A DNA stretch of 64,000 bases. Origin: Boesenbergia rotunda (Eukaryota; Streptophyta; Magnoliopsida; Zingiberales; Zingiberaceae). Made by a program: the position numbers and the translations under genes. The notes under the pieces are model-generated. The model had not been told where the DNA came from. It worked only from the letters and a program-made list of their open reading frames with translations, and did not search any database. The stretch is from contig JAGFNQ010008299.1 of the NCBI GenBank assembly GCA_024364735.1, positions 124,001 through 188,000 of the forward strand, written 5' to 3'. Positions 43,572 to 53,719 of this stretch are shown here, in pieces. Each line of letters starts with the position of its first letter. Position 1 is the first letter of the stretch.

Positions 43572-44048
43572 AATAGGGATGACAATAGAGTGGGACAAGG
43601 ATCGGATTGTCATCTCTTAAATTGTATCCTTGCCTTCATCTCCGTCTCGATCTTTGATTTTATTTAATCAAGAAATTTCCATCCCCGATCCCCGCAGAGA
43701 TTAAATTCTCATATCCGTCCAGATCTCCAGATCTCCGTTTTAAATTGATTCGTTATTAAAATTTAACTCTAGATATTATGAAAAATTATATAAAATAAAC
43801 TTATATAATAATAACAATAATAATTATTATTATTATTATTAATAATATTATTATTATTATCGGGACTATCGAAATTATCGGGGCGGGTCAGAGATAGGGA
43901 TAATATCCTCATATCTAACCCTAATTTACTGTGGAGATTTGAAAAAAATTTCGATCCGAATTCATACCCGATAACGTCTCCCCAACTTATTCTGTTTTAG
44001 ATTTTCCCTAGGAGACCTCAAATTTATGAAAAAAAATTATCATCCCTG
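43572..44048. mobile_element. hAT-like MITE
   Basis: Ends TAGGGATGACAAT and ATTATCATCCCTGA are inverted complements with small mismatch. The paralogous sequence near 42974-42992 (GCTATGAACCAATAAAATATTTTA) shows the site without this insert. The interior is non-coding. Confidence 0.6.
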
Positions 44049-44759
44049 AAAACCAATAAGACATTTTATACTTATTAAAAGTTAATTATTTATTAAAATA
44101 AATATCCATACAAATATTAACTGCATGAGTGCATCAACCCACAACGACGAAACAACACACAATAGAAAAATTCAACACGCCGAGATCAAACAAGCTAAGG
44201 ATAATCCGCAAATCAACTACCGTCCTCCACTCCACCAACTAAGCAAATGTTGGTTTGCAAAAATATTTTTTTTTAATTCAAAAAGTGATGTATAATGTCC
44301 CATTTAAAGTCGTCTCAGCATTTCTTAAGGCTCAGACAGAAAAAAAAAAAAAAAATTTAAGATCTTAATATATATTTTTAAAAATAAATATTAGTTTTTT
44401 AAAAATTAAAAATATTATTAAAAGTATTTAATTTTATTAGTAAAATTTAAAAAGACAATTTAATTTATTGCAAAAGATTATTTTCCTAATCGGAAGTCAC
44501 GACTAATTAAGTCAAACATCAACAACATTAATTTTTTCCAATGCTCAATTTTTTTATTAAAATTTAAAAAATATAAAATTCTTTTATATTAAATTTTCCA
44601 GCATAATTTTTTTAAAAATAATAAATTTATCTGTTGAATATTTTTAATTAATTAAATAAATAATAATAATTAATTATATTTGACAACCAATAATAAATTA
44701 TTGTAATATTATTAATATACATTTTAATATTTTTGTTAATTAATTTTAACTTCAATAAA
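44049..44759. other. AT-rich interval, no gene
   Basis: The second copy of the tRNA-like repeat (44185-44262) is followed by a very AT-rich stretch. I see nothing else here. Confidence 0.4.
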
Positions 44760-44997
44760 GAGAAGTATTGATGTAACACACTACTATGTGATTTAGAGGT
44801 AACCTATTTGAATAGTAAATATAACCTCTTGTAAAAAAAAGATAAGATTGTATATAATATATGATCCTGTCGCAAAGTGAGAAGTATTGATGTAACACAC
44901 TACTATGTGATTTAGAGGTAACCTATTTGAATAGTAAATATAACCTCTTGTAAAAAAAGATAAGATTGCATATAATATATGATCCTGTCGCAAAGTG
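44760..44997. repeat. 119-bp tandem repeat, two copies
   Basis: Two almost identical units from GAGAAGTATTGATGTAACAC to GATCCTGTCGCAAAGT. They differ by one A in a run and one T/C change. Confidence 0.9.
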
Positions 44998-46180
44998 AGA
45001 TGGACTCTCAAGAACGAAATAGATCCGAGTATTGTCGATGTTGGCTTCGACCTGCAAGGAAAGGACCGTTAGCAATCCGCTGGGAAAAGTCTCCGGCAAG
45101 ATCCTCCAACGGTCAAGTCAGTCTCCGATGGAAGAGCAGGAAGCAATAGAATAGTAGACAAAATACTCGTGCGCACGTACCTACGAAGTGGAATGCGGAG
45201 GGGCTTATATAGCCGAGGGAGCCAACAGCTTCTACCCGCGCTTGCTGTCCTTTTGTACTTGACGGAGGCAGGGACATGAGAACTTGTCAGCCCGCGGAAT
45301 GGCAACGATCGGTGCTGCCCAGTCTGACACCGGTAATGGATGGCGTGGTGCGGAGTGCCAGGTTGTACTAGAGAAGTACAGAGTCGGCAAGATATCCGCG
45401 ATTGAGTATGGACGGGGCAAGGACTGCGCCGACTCTCATACCATGTCTGCCAGCAGAATGTCAGAGGGCGGACGTTATTAAGAAAAGGACAAATCCTGAG
45501 CTGGATCGCCGACCGGCTGACCCGAGCGAAATCAGGTCATGCAATTAATATCTCAAAGTGATCCAAGGCACTCCCCGAGTCAGGAAGTACTCTAATACTC
45601 GAGCTTGACCCATCCATCTAGTCCCGGGTCGTATGATTAAGGCGCCGAAAGAACGCCGATTGGATGCTCACCGGATGTGACCCAGATAGTCCTAGGCTCG
45701 ACAGTCGATACCTCTCGCTAAGGGTTGATGTAGCAGGTGCCTCGAGGTGTCGAGTGGGGTCGGACACATGAGGTCTTTCCCCAGGGCTCGGGTTGGAGTA
45801 TGACTACTTAATCATTTAGTCGGGTGCCCAGGCCGAGCGGGCTTTGAGCTTATGACCCCGCAAGCTGGGCCAGTCCACTCGCACCTGGTGGGCCCGCCCC
45901 ATCTTTATGTGGTGCCAGACTGGCCGACCGAGCTACACGTGAGCTAGGTCAGGATCATAAGTATCCCCCTCGAGTCTAGTCGAAGGAGGTGTTGAGTCCG
46001 GCTGACTAGACCACTAGATTAGAACAAGTCTGGCACCCTCGAGTGGGCTGTTTTGCCCGACCGATCTACGTCGCCTGCCTCCCAACCACCCAGCTGAATG
46101 TCGACCACGTCCCATCTGCCTGTCTTATCTATCTTGTCCCTGACTCTCCCTAGGTTGATTCGAATCTCTCATATTAATTA
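44998..46180 (-). mobile_element. Probable gypsy-type LTR, minus strand
   Basis: On the minus strand a TATA (CTATATAAGC at about 45206-45215) is followed by leader phrases such as GACTTGACCGTTGGAGGATC and GCCGGAGACTTTTCCC, the style of gypsy LTR R-U5 sequence. Limits are uncertain. No protein-coding gene is supported here. Confidence 0.4.
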
Positions 46181-46380
46181 CCGTATTAATTGCTAGGGCC
46201 ATGCGTCCGATGGCTATTGGTCTCCCGGGTGACGAAGCGTCGGCCGCCTGACACAGCGAATAGGCGGTACACACGTGTGACATCGAGCCTCGAGAATGAC
46301 CTAGGTTTGATCGGACGACCCAAATCCTTTTTCATCTTTTCTTCGGATCACCATCGGACGGGCGACATCATCCGTTCGAC

Positions 46381-48537
46381 CCTATAAATAGGCCTCCCCC
46401 CCTGTGTTTTACCATCACCTTTTCACTTTTGTTGCCATCCTGCTGCTGGTGAATTCTCTGCTAGGGTTCCGATGAACTTCAGTTGCGACCACCCTGCTGT
46501 CTCCTTCTCCGGCGAACTCCTTTTTACTCGGTTAGTTATTTTCCTCATCTATTTTCCAACTATGGACCCTTCTTCTCCTACTCCCGACCCATGGTTTGCC
46601 ACCATGGTGTCCAACCTTCACTTCTACAACCTCGATCAACTACAATCCGACTACCAAATCCCTTCAGACCACCGTCTTCGTTTACCCGACCTGACCGACA
46701 GACCCGAGACTGCACCCTTCAGCTTCATATCTTTATCTCGAGACCAGCTACAGGTCAGGATTCGCTTCCCCACTCATCCTTTCATATCCTCTATTTGTCG
46801 CTATTTTCAAATTCCTTTGTCCCAATTAGCCTCGAACGCCATCCGACTAATGTGCGGCTCGGTCGTCATCTTCTCTCTGTACCAAATCCCCCTTTGACCG
46901 AAAATCTTCCACTATTTTTTTATCCCAAAAAACAAGAGTTGGGTGATCTTTTCTTTCAAGCCTGAGCCAAGACCTCGTTCTTAGCAAAACTTCCATCCTC
47001 TGACAAAGGTTGGAAGGAACGCTTTTTCTTCATAAATACCACCCCGGCCCTGAGCTGGGCAACTTTTTGGGTTGAGGATCTACCTCCTTCCCCCCTTCTT
47101 CCCAAGAACTATCGCTCTTCCCCTATCTATCAATCGATCATGTCCAAGCTCGGCGGTCGGTGATTTCATGGGGTAAACCTGCTAAGAGAGGAGATTCTCT
47201 ATAGCTTTGGCCTCAGCTTGGTGCCGACTCCTTGGCCTGCTTCATTCGGTAAGTGGTTCTGTCTTTCCTTTGGATATTTTAGCACTAACTAAGGCTTTGC
47301 TATTTTCACAACTACCATGATGCTCGCGGTAGCCTTAGAGGAGAGTTTCGGATTGGATGATGCTAAGTTGGAGTCTTGGGTCGAGGCGCAGTTCGAGCAG
47401 TGGGAGATCGCTCCGTCGGCATCTGCCTTAGCGCCTAGCTCTGACCAGGAGGTTGCCCTGAGTCCTGGCGCCGACCAGCTCGAGGCGGACGACCAGCCAC
47501 TTTCTTTATGGCGTCGCCAAGATCGGGCTTCCAGCCCTGCAACTTCTCCGCCAGTTGCCACCTCAGTCAGAGCTGCACCTCCTTCCCGACCAAAGAAAAA
47601 GAAGAAGAAGGTCGCGGCGGAGCCTTCAGCACATGTCAAGACGTCGAATCGACCGGTGATCTCTGGCACTTCTTCTCGCCCGCAAGTGTCTTCGGGCGCT
47701 CCTGACTTCCCCGCTTCTCGAGACTCGGGCTTCCCTCCCCCCGAGGGTCAATTGAACATGCCTCCCCTCCATGTCTTGGTGCCATCACTCTCCGACCCCC
47801 CCCCCCCCCCCCCCCCCCCCCCGCTAGGGAGACCAACGGGCACCTTTCCAGAACGATCCCAAGAGTTGCACCTGTATGGGCCAATTGCCGACCGGTATCT
47901 CCAGGGGGTCCGGGAGTACTACTACCGAAGCTCAGTCAGCAAGGCAAATGCCTTCTTCCTGGAGGCCACTCAGGTATTCCTTCCTTCCGTATCTTGTATT
48001 TTTATTTTTTCTTTTAGCCTTGCAACGAAGTTAACTTATGTTTTTCTAATTGTCTTTGCGCAGTTCTAGGGCTCATGCCACAGCCTATCCATGGCTATGG
48101 TGACGCACGCCGAGGCCCAGGTGGTTGCCAAGCGCCGAGTGGAACAGTTGGAGACTCAACTCTGGCTGACCAAGCTGGTTTCCAGTGAAGGCACGCTGAA
48201 TGACCTGCGGGCTGAAATCATAGGCCTGTAGGACCGCTTGGCGCACGTGGAGGAGTAGCTTGAGGTAGCTCGGACGCATGTCAACACGACAGACTCGGTG
48301 GTGGCTCAGGCACAGAGCCGGGTTTCCAATCTCGAGTACGGCGAGAGGAAAGCGTGGACCCGCCAACCTTGGGCCTGCGAGGAGCTGAACAAGAAGATAG
48401 TCGAACTTCAACAGCTCATCGAATCGACCGAGCCGCTGCGGGCCCCTTCTGCCCGACATGGGCAGAAGGAACTGGGGCGGAACCAGGGCCTCCTCGTTGG
48501 CTTGTTCCCACTTCAGGAGTTGGTTAATGACTCGTGA
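46381..48537 (+). pseudogene. Transposase_28-like (putative gypsy-type) gag-like gene, broken
   Basis: A TATA box (CCTATAAATA, 46381-46390) precedes a start at 46472 or 46562 (MDPSSPTPDPW). The domain with RFPTHPFISSICRYFQIPLSQLASNAIRLMCG is the one found in plant 'putative gypsy type transposon' proteins. A stop at 46895-46897 breaks it, and the domain goes on in another frame to GWKERFFFINTTP. An Ala/Pro/Lys-rich part follows (47317-47973), with a polyproline run coded by about 24 C (47799-47822). After a likely intron (47974-48063) comes a coiled-coil part (QAQSRVSNLEYGERKAW). Its role in retroelements is not well defined. Confidence 0.6.
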
Positions 48538-48539
48538 AA

Positions 48540-49351
48540 GCATTATGTCATCTACAAAATAAAGACGGAAGGACATCGGTTAGAATTAACAAGAATATCT
48601 ACCAGAAGGGAGAACTTACGGAGGCTGGAGCTGAGTCCGGTGATTTTCGAGTGAGTTCAGCTCAGTAGAGAAGCTCCTCGCAGTGTACCAACTGGAGGCT
48701 GTGGAACTCCATCCTGGCCAGGATACCCCTAGCCCTCTGGTATCCTGTATCCTGCTGGAAGTCCTTGAGGTTCGGGATGGGAGGAAGGCTCTCCATCCAG
48801 CGGATAGGGCTAAAGGGGCGATGAGGGAGTGAGATAAAGAAAAAACGTTCCTTCCATCCCTTGTGGGAGGAAGGAAGACCCCCTAAGAACTTATGACCGG
48901 TGTGGGCTGTAAAGCTAAACACCCCTCGCAAGCCAACCGAAATGAAGAAAAAATGAAAAAAAATCAGGGGGTCAAAGGGATGTCAAAAAGTTTGAAGAGG
49001 ATAAACGCCCCGCCCATCTGGGCGAAGGCGTTGGGAGCCAATTGGTGAAGATGGATGTCAAAATAGGTGGCGACACTGATGAAAAAAAGGTGAATAGGAA
49101 AACGAAGCCCTAATTCTACCTGTCCTAGGAAGAAGGTGAAGAAACCTACAGGAAGTTCTACGGGTGATTGACCTAAGGTCGGAACTCTCACCTCCCAGTC
49201 CTCCGGGATACTATACCTCTCGCATGTGGCCTGGAGGGACTCTAACTTAATCCTAGAGGAGATGGTATCATACCACTCCGGGTGATAGGTTGGTTCCTTT
49301 GAGGAATATTCACCCTCGTCTCGAGTCTTCTTCTTCTTCTCTACTGGACCC
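48540..49351 (-). pseudogene. Transposase_28-like gag-like gene, minus strand, split by Copia-D
   Basis: Minus-strand frames 49346-48964 and 48931-48662 carry the same domain as the plus-strand gene at 46562 (RFPIHLFFISVATYFDIHLHQ, then GWKERFFFI). They are separated by an in-frame stop near 48964. The start codon lies at 57618-57620, on the far side of Copia-D. A donor-like site near 48620 suggests an intron. The two genes of this type converge at about 48540. Confidence 0.6.
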
Positions 49352-49777
49352 TGTTGGATCGAGGAGCCCGATAGAGGGGGGGGGTGAATATCGGAAAACT
49401 TTTGGATTTTATTAAAGAGTACGTACGCAGCGGAATTAAACAAAAACAAAAACCAACACAAAGGACACAGAGATTTTTACTTGGTTCGGAGCCTGTGTCG
49501 ACTCCTACTCCAAGGCCCACGATCGTTGATCGTTTACTTTGGGCAATTCTATATGAGCGCAAATTCAGTTTACAAAAAAGAGATTACAAGTATAGCAACG
49601 TAAACTGTAAATAAAAAATTGAAACTCTTCTTTTACCGACGTCCGGTTGTAGGTTGACTTTCCGGAGCAGCGGGACGTCGTCGGCTCGAGTTGGGCAATT
49701 TCCGGAGTAGGGCGTGAGCACAAAAGAGTATGGAAGCGTTGGAGCGAAGTTCATCTCAAGCTTGGGGTCGAGGGGTG

Positions 49778-49788
49778 CTATTTATAGC
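49778..49788 (-). promoter_or_regulatory. TATA box of Copia-D 3' LTR
   Basis: Minus-strand GCTATAAATAGC, 6 bases from the nearest GGCGCC. The same motif occurs in the 5' LTR at about 56671-56682, where it would drive the element RNA. Confidence 0.65.
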
Positions 49789-49794
49789 ACCTAG

Positions 49795-50114
49795 GGCGCC
49801 CTGGACGTCGGGGGCGCCCTGCCACGTGTCATCCGATCCGTGCTTCGCTCGGTTAAGCGTTATCCCACCGGAATAGGGATGAGGTTTGACCTCTGGGGTG
49901 CCCTGGTCGCTGAGGGCGCCTTGGTTGACCCGGTCTTCTCGGCTGGATAGAGTTGATCGCCTTTGCTCCTGAGGGCGCCTTCGGCGCTGAGGGCGCCCTG
50001 GCTGACGAGGGCGCCTTGGCTGCTGAGGGCGCCTTGCCCAGTAAGCAGCCGAAGCCCATTTTGCTTCGCTTGGTTCTGGTTCACCTTGAGGGCGCCCTGG
50101 ACACTCAGGGCGCC
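49795..50114 (-). promoter_or_regulatory. GGCGCC palindrome array, Copia-D LTR
   Basis: Sites start at 49795, 49813, 49897 (GGTGCC, degenerate), 49915, 49974, 49992, 50010, 50028, 50091 and 50109. Within each group they are exactly 18 bp apart, with four in a row at 49974-50033. The 5' LTR repeats the plan (56690-57035). Confidence 0.85.
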
Positions 50115-50354
50115 TTACTCAGCTGTTGCCTCACTCCTTTGAGGCTCTCTGAGTTGCAGACACACGTTCCTTCGGTCCTGCATCAAGGGTTAGTCCAAAA
50201 CACAATAAAACAATTAATTATTATTTTATACAGCCTTAGCTGTTTTGGTTCTGACTTTGGTCTCCAAAATGGAGCCCTAGATCGAACCGACGCCTACTGT
50301 TCCCTCGACGGGGAACGCGTCCTCACCTACTCCACTCGGGAGAGTTTACCTGAT

Positions 50355-50560
50355 GCCAACCGCTCTTTTGGTTGGACTTTTGCCTGACGGTCCTTTGTCA
50401 GGTCTTGTGAACTGGCAGTCCTTCGCCAGTTGCCTAGCAGTCCTTTGCTAGGGCTTTTGGTGCTGGCAGTCCTTCGCTAGTGCCTAGCAGTCCTTCGCTA
50501 GGGCTTTTGGTGCTGGCAGTCCTTCGCCAGTGCCTAGCAGTCCTTCGCTAGGGCTTTTTA
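50355..50560 (-). repeat. Hairpin array, Copia-D LTR
   Basis: About eight units with 5-6-bp stems and CCTT-containing loops: CCAACC/GGTTGG, CCTGAC/GTCAGG, CTGGC/GCCAG and CCTAGC/GCTAGG stems all occur. The 5' LTR has a matching array at about 57274-57503 with small changes. It lies in U3, upstream of the GGCGCC array. Confidence 0.75.
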
Positions 50561-50682
50561 CTGCACACTAGATTAACTTGTTAGAAAACAAGAAAGACTT
50601 AACTTTTGACCTATGTTGCCATTATCAAAACACAGGTTTGACTTAGGTGCATTTCTGCACCAACAATCTCCCCCTTTTTGAT

Positions 50683-51850
50683 TTATGGCAACCCTAGTTC
50701 AAAAAGTTAAGTTTAAGCAAAACATGACAAAGTTTTGTTCCCTCCCCCTGGAGGGAATCTCCCCCTAGATTTTTCAAAAAGTTTGTGGGAAAAAACCTTA
50801 CTTGTATTTTGAAAACTTAAGTTTTAGTTACTTAGAAGTAACTTAAAAATACATAGTAGAGTTTTTAAAGCATAATTTGAGTACTTAAAAAAAAAATTTT
50901 AATGTCTTTAAGTTTTTCAAAATAAAGGAACCTTTTGAAAGGCTAGAGTATTTTGCAAAATTTTGAAGGTTTAAAAAATTCTAAGCTAGAGTACTTAGCA
51001 GAATTTTGAAAACTTTAAGAACTTAAGTACTTTAAAAAAAAACTCAAACTCTTGAACCTTTTTTAATAAAGGAAAAATTTAGAAAAATTAATTAATTTTT
51101 TCTTTCCTTTCTCTATCTCCCCCTTTGCCATATATCAAAACAAATAAATATAGCATAAGTAAAGAAAATAAATAATTTGCTGTACTGAATCAGTTAAATT
51201 TACACTAAATCAATCAATTGCACTAAATCAGTCAATTATCTCTGTAGGGACCTGTCTAACCCAATTAGCTACTTACTAACTGTTATAAACAGTAGTTTTT
51301 GCTAGGGTTAGTCAAGTTAAGTGTTTCTGTTCAAGTTAGATTTTCTAAGCTTGACACTTAACTTGATTGCTGTATAAGTTGTATTTAGTGCCCCAATTAC
51401 TGTAGATGCACTGACTTAAAGCATCTTGAATTAAGGCAAAGACCTAAGCATCTCAACCCTTTCTAGGTTATCAATTAAAAGTACCCTAAGGTGCTTGTGA
51501 GATGCTGGCTTCTAAGTCTATAGGTGCATGCAGTTCTACAGTTAAGGCCTAGGCTAGGTCCATTTTCGAAAAAGCCCTAATTTTAAAAGGGGTAGTTTTT
51601 AAATAAAAATAACACTAAGTCGGAAACTGATTTTGAAATTGAGTAAAGTAATTTTTCAAATTCTATTTTAAAATCAATTTTAAGAAAACTTTTAACATAT
51701 TCTACAGAATACAATCCTAACTGTTCATAATTAAATCAACAGAAAATAAGGCAGGTAATCAAGGTTCAAAATACAATCAACCAGTCAAACACAAGTCAAC
51801 CCTACTGAGTAGGGGAAGTCAGATAGTTACGAGTACAATGCAAAGTAAAT
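50683..51850 (-). other. Copia-D 3' untranslated interior
   Basis: AT-rich sequence between the second ORF and the purine tract. I see no gene and no clear repeat. Confidence 0.5.
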
Positions 51851-53087
51851 CTAAGACGAAGGACTGGGATGATCAGATGGACCCGGCTGCCATGAATCGA
51901 ATCGGGCCATCATCTCTAAGAATCGTGCATCAGCTATCTCTCTATCAGCTCGGCGAGAGTCCATCTGCTCTATATGATAAGCCTCGACCTCCTCTCGGAG
52001 ACTTTGTATCTGTGTCTCCATACGGGTCACTCTCTCGTAAAGTGTCGGTGGAGCAGGCTCGTCTATATGGGCTCGGGCTTCTGCTGCTACATCTGCGACG
52101 TCGTACTCGACCTCCTCGTCCGAATCGATCTGAGCTGCTCTCTGACGTCTCCAGGACAGGACCCCGGTACCGGACACCTCTATACCTGCTAGGGCGAAGT
52201 TTCTATATCCTATTTCATCGTAGTCGGTCAGATCGGCCATTTCTCCTTCGGTAATGTTCCTACCATGGTAATGTAATAGGGACGTGATAATGTGGCAGTA
52301 GGGTGTGCGAACCCGCCCTTGCGTGGTCACACTGGATGCGTGTAGGATAGTGTGAAACATATGAAGTCCTATATCAATATCTAGCTGGTGAATCAGGGCG
52401 TACAGGAGAAAGGTATGGAATGGTCGCATAGTGGTGACGTCCCTGGTGGACAATGGCAGAATACATCGGACTAAGACCCTATATAGGGCGTAGTCCTGGA
52501 CCTCTGAGTGGACTGATTGAAATCGTCTGTCAACTGGTTGCCTAAAGAAATATGAGTGTAATGTATCTAAGGTGATGTGAGAATAGGGAGCATCAAAGGG
52601 AGGCTCCCTAGGAGGATAACAACAGAAGATGGACTGCGAGGGTCGTAGTCCTAGAAACCGGTTCAGTAATGTTGGTGTGATGGTTAAGGGAATACCTTGA
52701 ACCATGGTGGAGAACATGAGACTATCCTGTCTAATGATATTATTGTAAAATTCTGCACATAAGGAAGTATTAATTGGGTGGGTGCAGAATACGAGATTGT
52801 CCAGTTGGTAGTGGTTTATGACGTTCATAGCTAGGGGACAGGATTGGGTGAAGAATAGTCTATTCAAGTAGCTCGTTTTTATAGGTTTATAGGTGGTACG
52901 AGCGAACTTGTTACACAATTCTAAGTTGGGAAACCTAGGATCAGGACTAGGTTGAGCACTAGGTTCTGCCTGATTAGGTCGGCGTCTTCTAAGAGAAAGA
53001 ATGTATACTTAAAGAAATTTGCTAGTTAAAAAAAATTGAAAGGAAATTAACATAACAAAAAAAATACTGGTTTGCTCGGGAAGGCAT
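51851..53087 (-). CDS. Copia-D second ORF, Transposase_32-like 'putative plant transposon protein'
   Basis: Exon 2 (52988-51851) is a long clean frame. It begins with the sense of RRRPNQAEPSAQ and RFPNLELCNKFARTTYK, has SLMFSTMVQGIPLTITPTLLNRFLGL in the middle and ends in a coiled coil (ERVTRMETQIQSLREEVEAY) and an acidic/Ser tail. No ATG opens it. An acceptor (TTTCTCTTAG) precedes 52988, and a 20-nt exon 1 with ATG at 53087 (MPSRANQ) ends at a GT donor (53067). The 79-nt intron joins them in frame for about 385 residues. The fold resembles the plant family named putative plant transposon protein (Transposase_32); its function is unknown. TATA is at 53200-53209. Exon structure is inference; the ORF is clear. 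Confidence 0.65.
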
Positions 53088-53199
53088 TCTTGAAGATGAG
53101 AGCTTGATAGCTTGAGAGCTTGAGAGGGTTGGAAGGTAGAAAGTGTAGGAGGAGGAGAAGAGTTTTGGGTGTGAAGAGAGGAAGGGGAGGGGAGCCCCC

Positions 53200-53209
53200 T
53201 TTTTATAGG
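53200..53209 (-). promoter_or_regulatory. TATA box of Copia-D second ORF
   Basis: Minus-strand CCTATAAAAAG, about 113 bases upstream of ATG 53087, followed by a CT-rich leader. The GGCGCC array begins 8 bases upstream of it, as in the LTR promoters. Confidence 0.6.
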
Positions 53210-53216
53210 CAGTTTG

Positions 53217-53588
53217 GGCGCCCATCCCCGGGAGGGCGCCTTGACTGGCGAGGGCGCCCTGTCTGACTAGGGCGCCTTGACCAGGCTACAGCTGCCCTTT
53301 TTGGCAGCTTTTGACCACCGAAGGACACTGGTAAGGGCGCCTCTCCGGACGAGGGCGCCTTTACCAGGTCTGTAGTTCCGTTTGTGCAGCTTTTTGCCGT
53401 TGACTGACTGTGGGAGGGCGCCCTGCATGACAGGGGCGCCCTAAACCAGGCTGCAGCTGCCTTTTGGCAGTTTTAAACCATCCTCGGGTATAGGGAGGCG
53501 CCCTGACGCTACAGGGCGCCCTGGTCAGCGTGCAGTGGCAGAAGGGCTTTTTGACCAGCCTTGGGGCGCCCAAACGGATATGGGCGCC
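53217..53588 (-). promoter_or_regulatory. GGCGCC palindrome array, internal promoter of Copia-D
   Basis: Sites start at 53217, 53235, 53253, 53271 (four in a row, 18 bp apart). Pairs follow at 53336/53354, 53417/53435, 53497/53515 and 53565/53583, each 18 bp apart. Between pairs stand CAGCTGCCTTTTGGCAG-like phrases. The array is not within an LTR. Confidence 0.85.
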
Positions 53589-53620
53589 CTAAGATCTAGG
53601 TTTTAATCCTAAGGGAGTAC

Positions 53621-53716
53621 ATTTGACCTGATTTGACTTATGTTGACCGAGGTTTGACTTATGTTGACTGAGATCTGACTTATGTTGACCGAGGTTTGAC
53701 TTATGTTGACCATGGT
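53621..53716. promoter_or_regulatory. W-box-rich 21-bp tandem repeat
   Basis: About four units of TTTGACTTATGTTGACCGAG. TTGAC, the core of WRKY-factor W-boxes (TTGACC/T), occurs eight times between 53623 and 53710, mostly 10-11 bp apart. It stands just upstream of the GGCGCC array and TATA box of the second ORF. Confidence 0.6.
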
Positions 53717-53719
53717 TTG

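Larger units (their letters stand above)
49352..50665 (-). repeat. Copia-D 3' LTR
   Basis: 1314 bp. Minus-sense order: TGTTGGTGCA start, hairpin array (about 50355-50560), GGCGCC array (49795-50114), TATA (49778-49788), C-run (G-run 49376-49384 on plus), CGATCCAACA end. Confidence 0.93.

Noticed and set aside
47636..47884. Minus-strand poly-Gly protein
   Set aside because: It is the shadow of the C-run that codes polyproline in the plus-strand gag-like gene.
49953..50387. Open frame through the GGCGCC array coding a repeated Glu-Gly-Ala-Leu peptide
   Set aside because: The period comes from the 18-bp DNA repeat, six codons long. The frame lies in LTR U3 on the strand opposite to the element, and the matching stretch of the other LTR reads differently.
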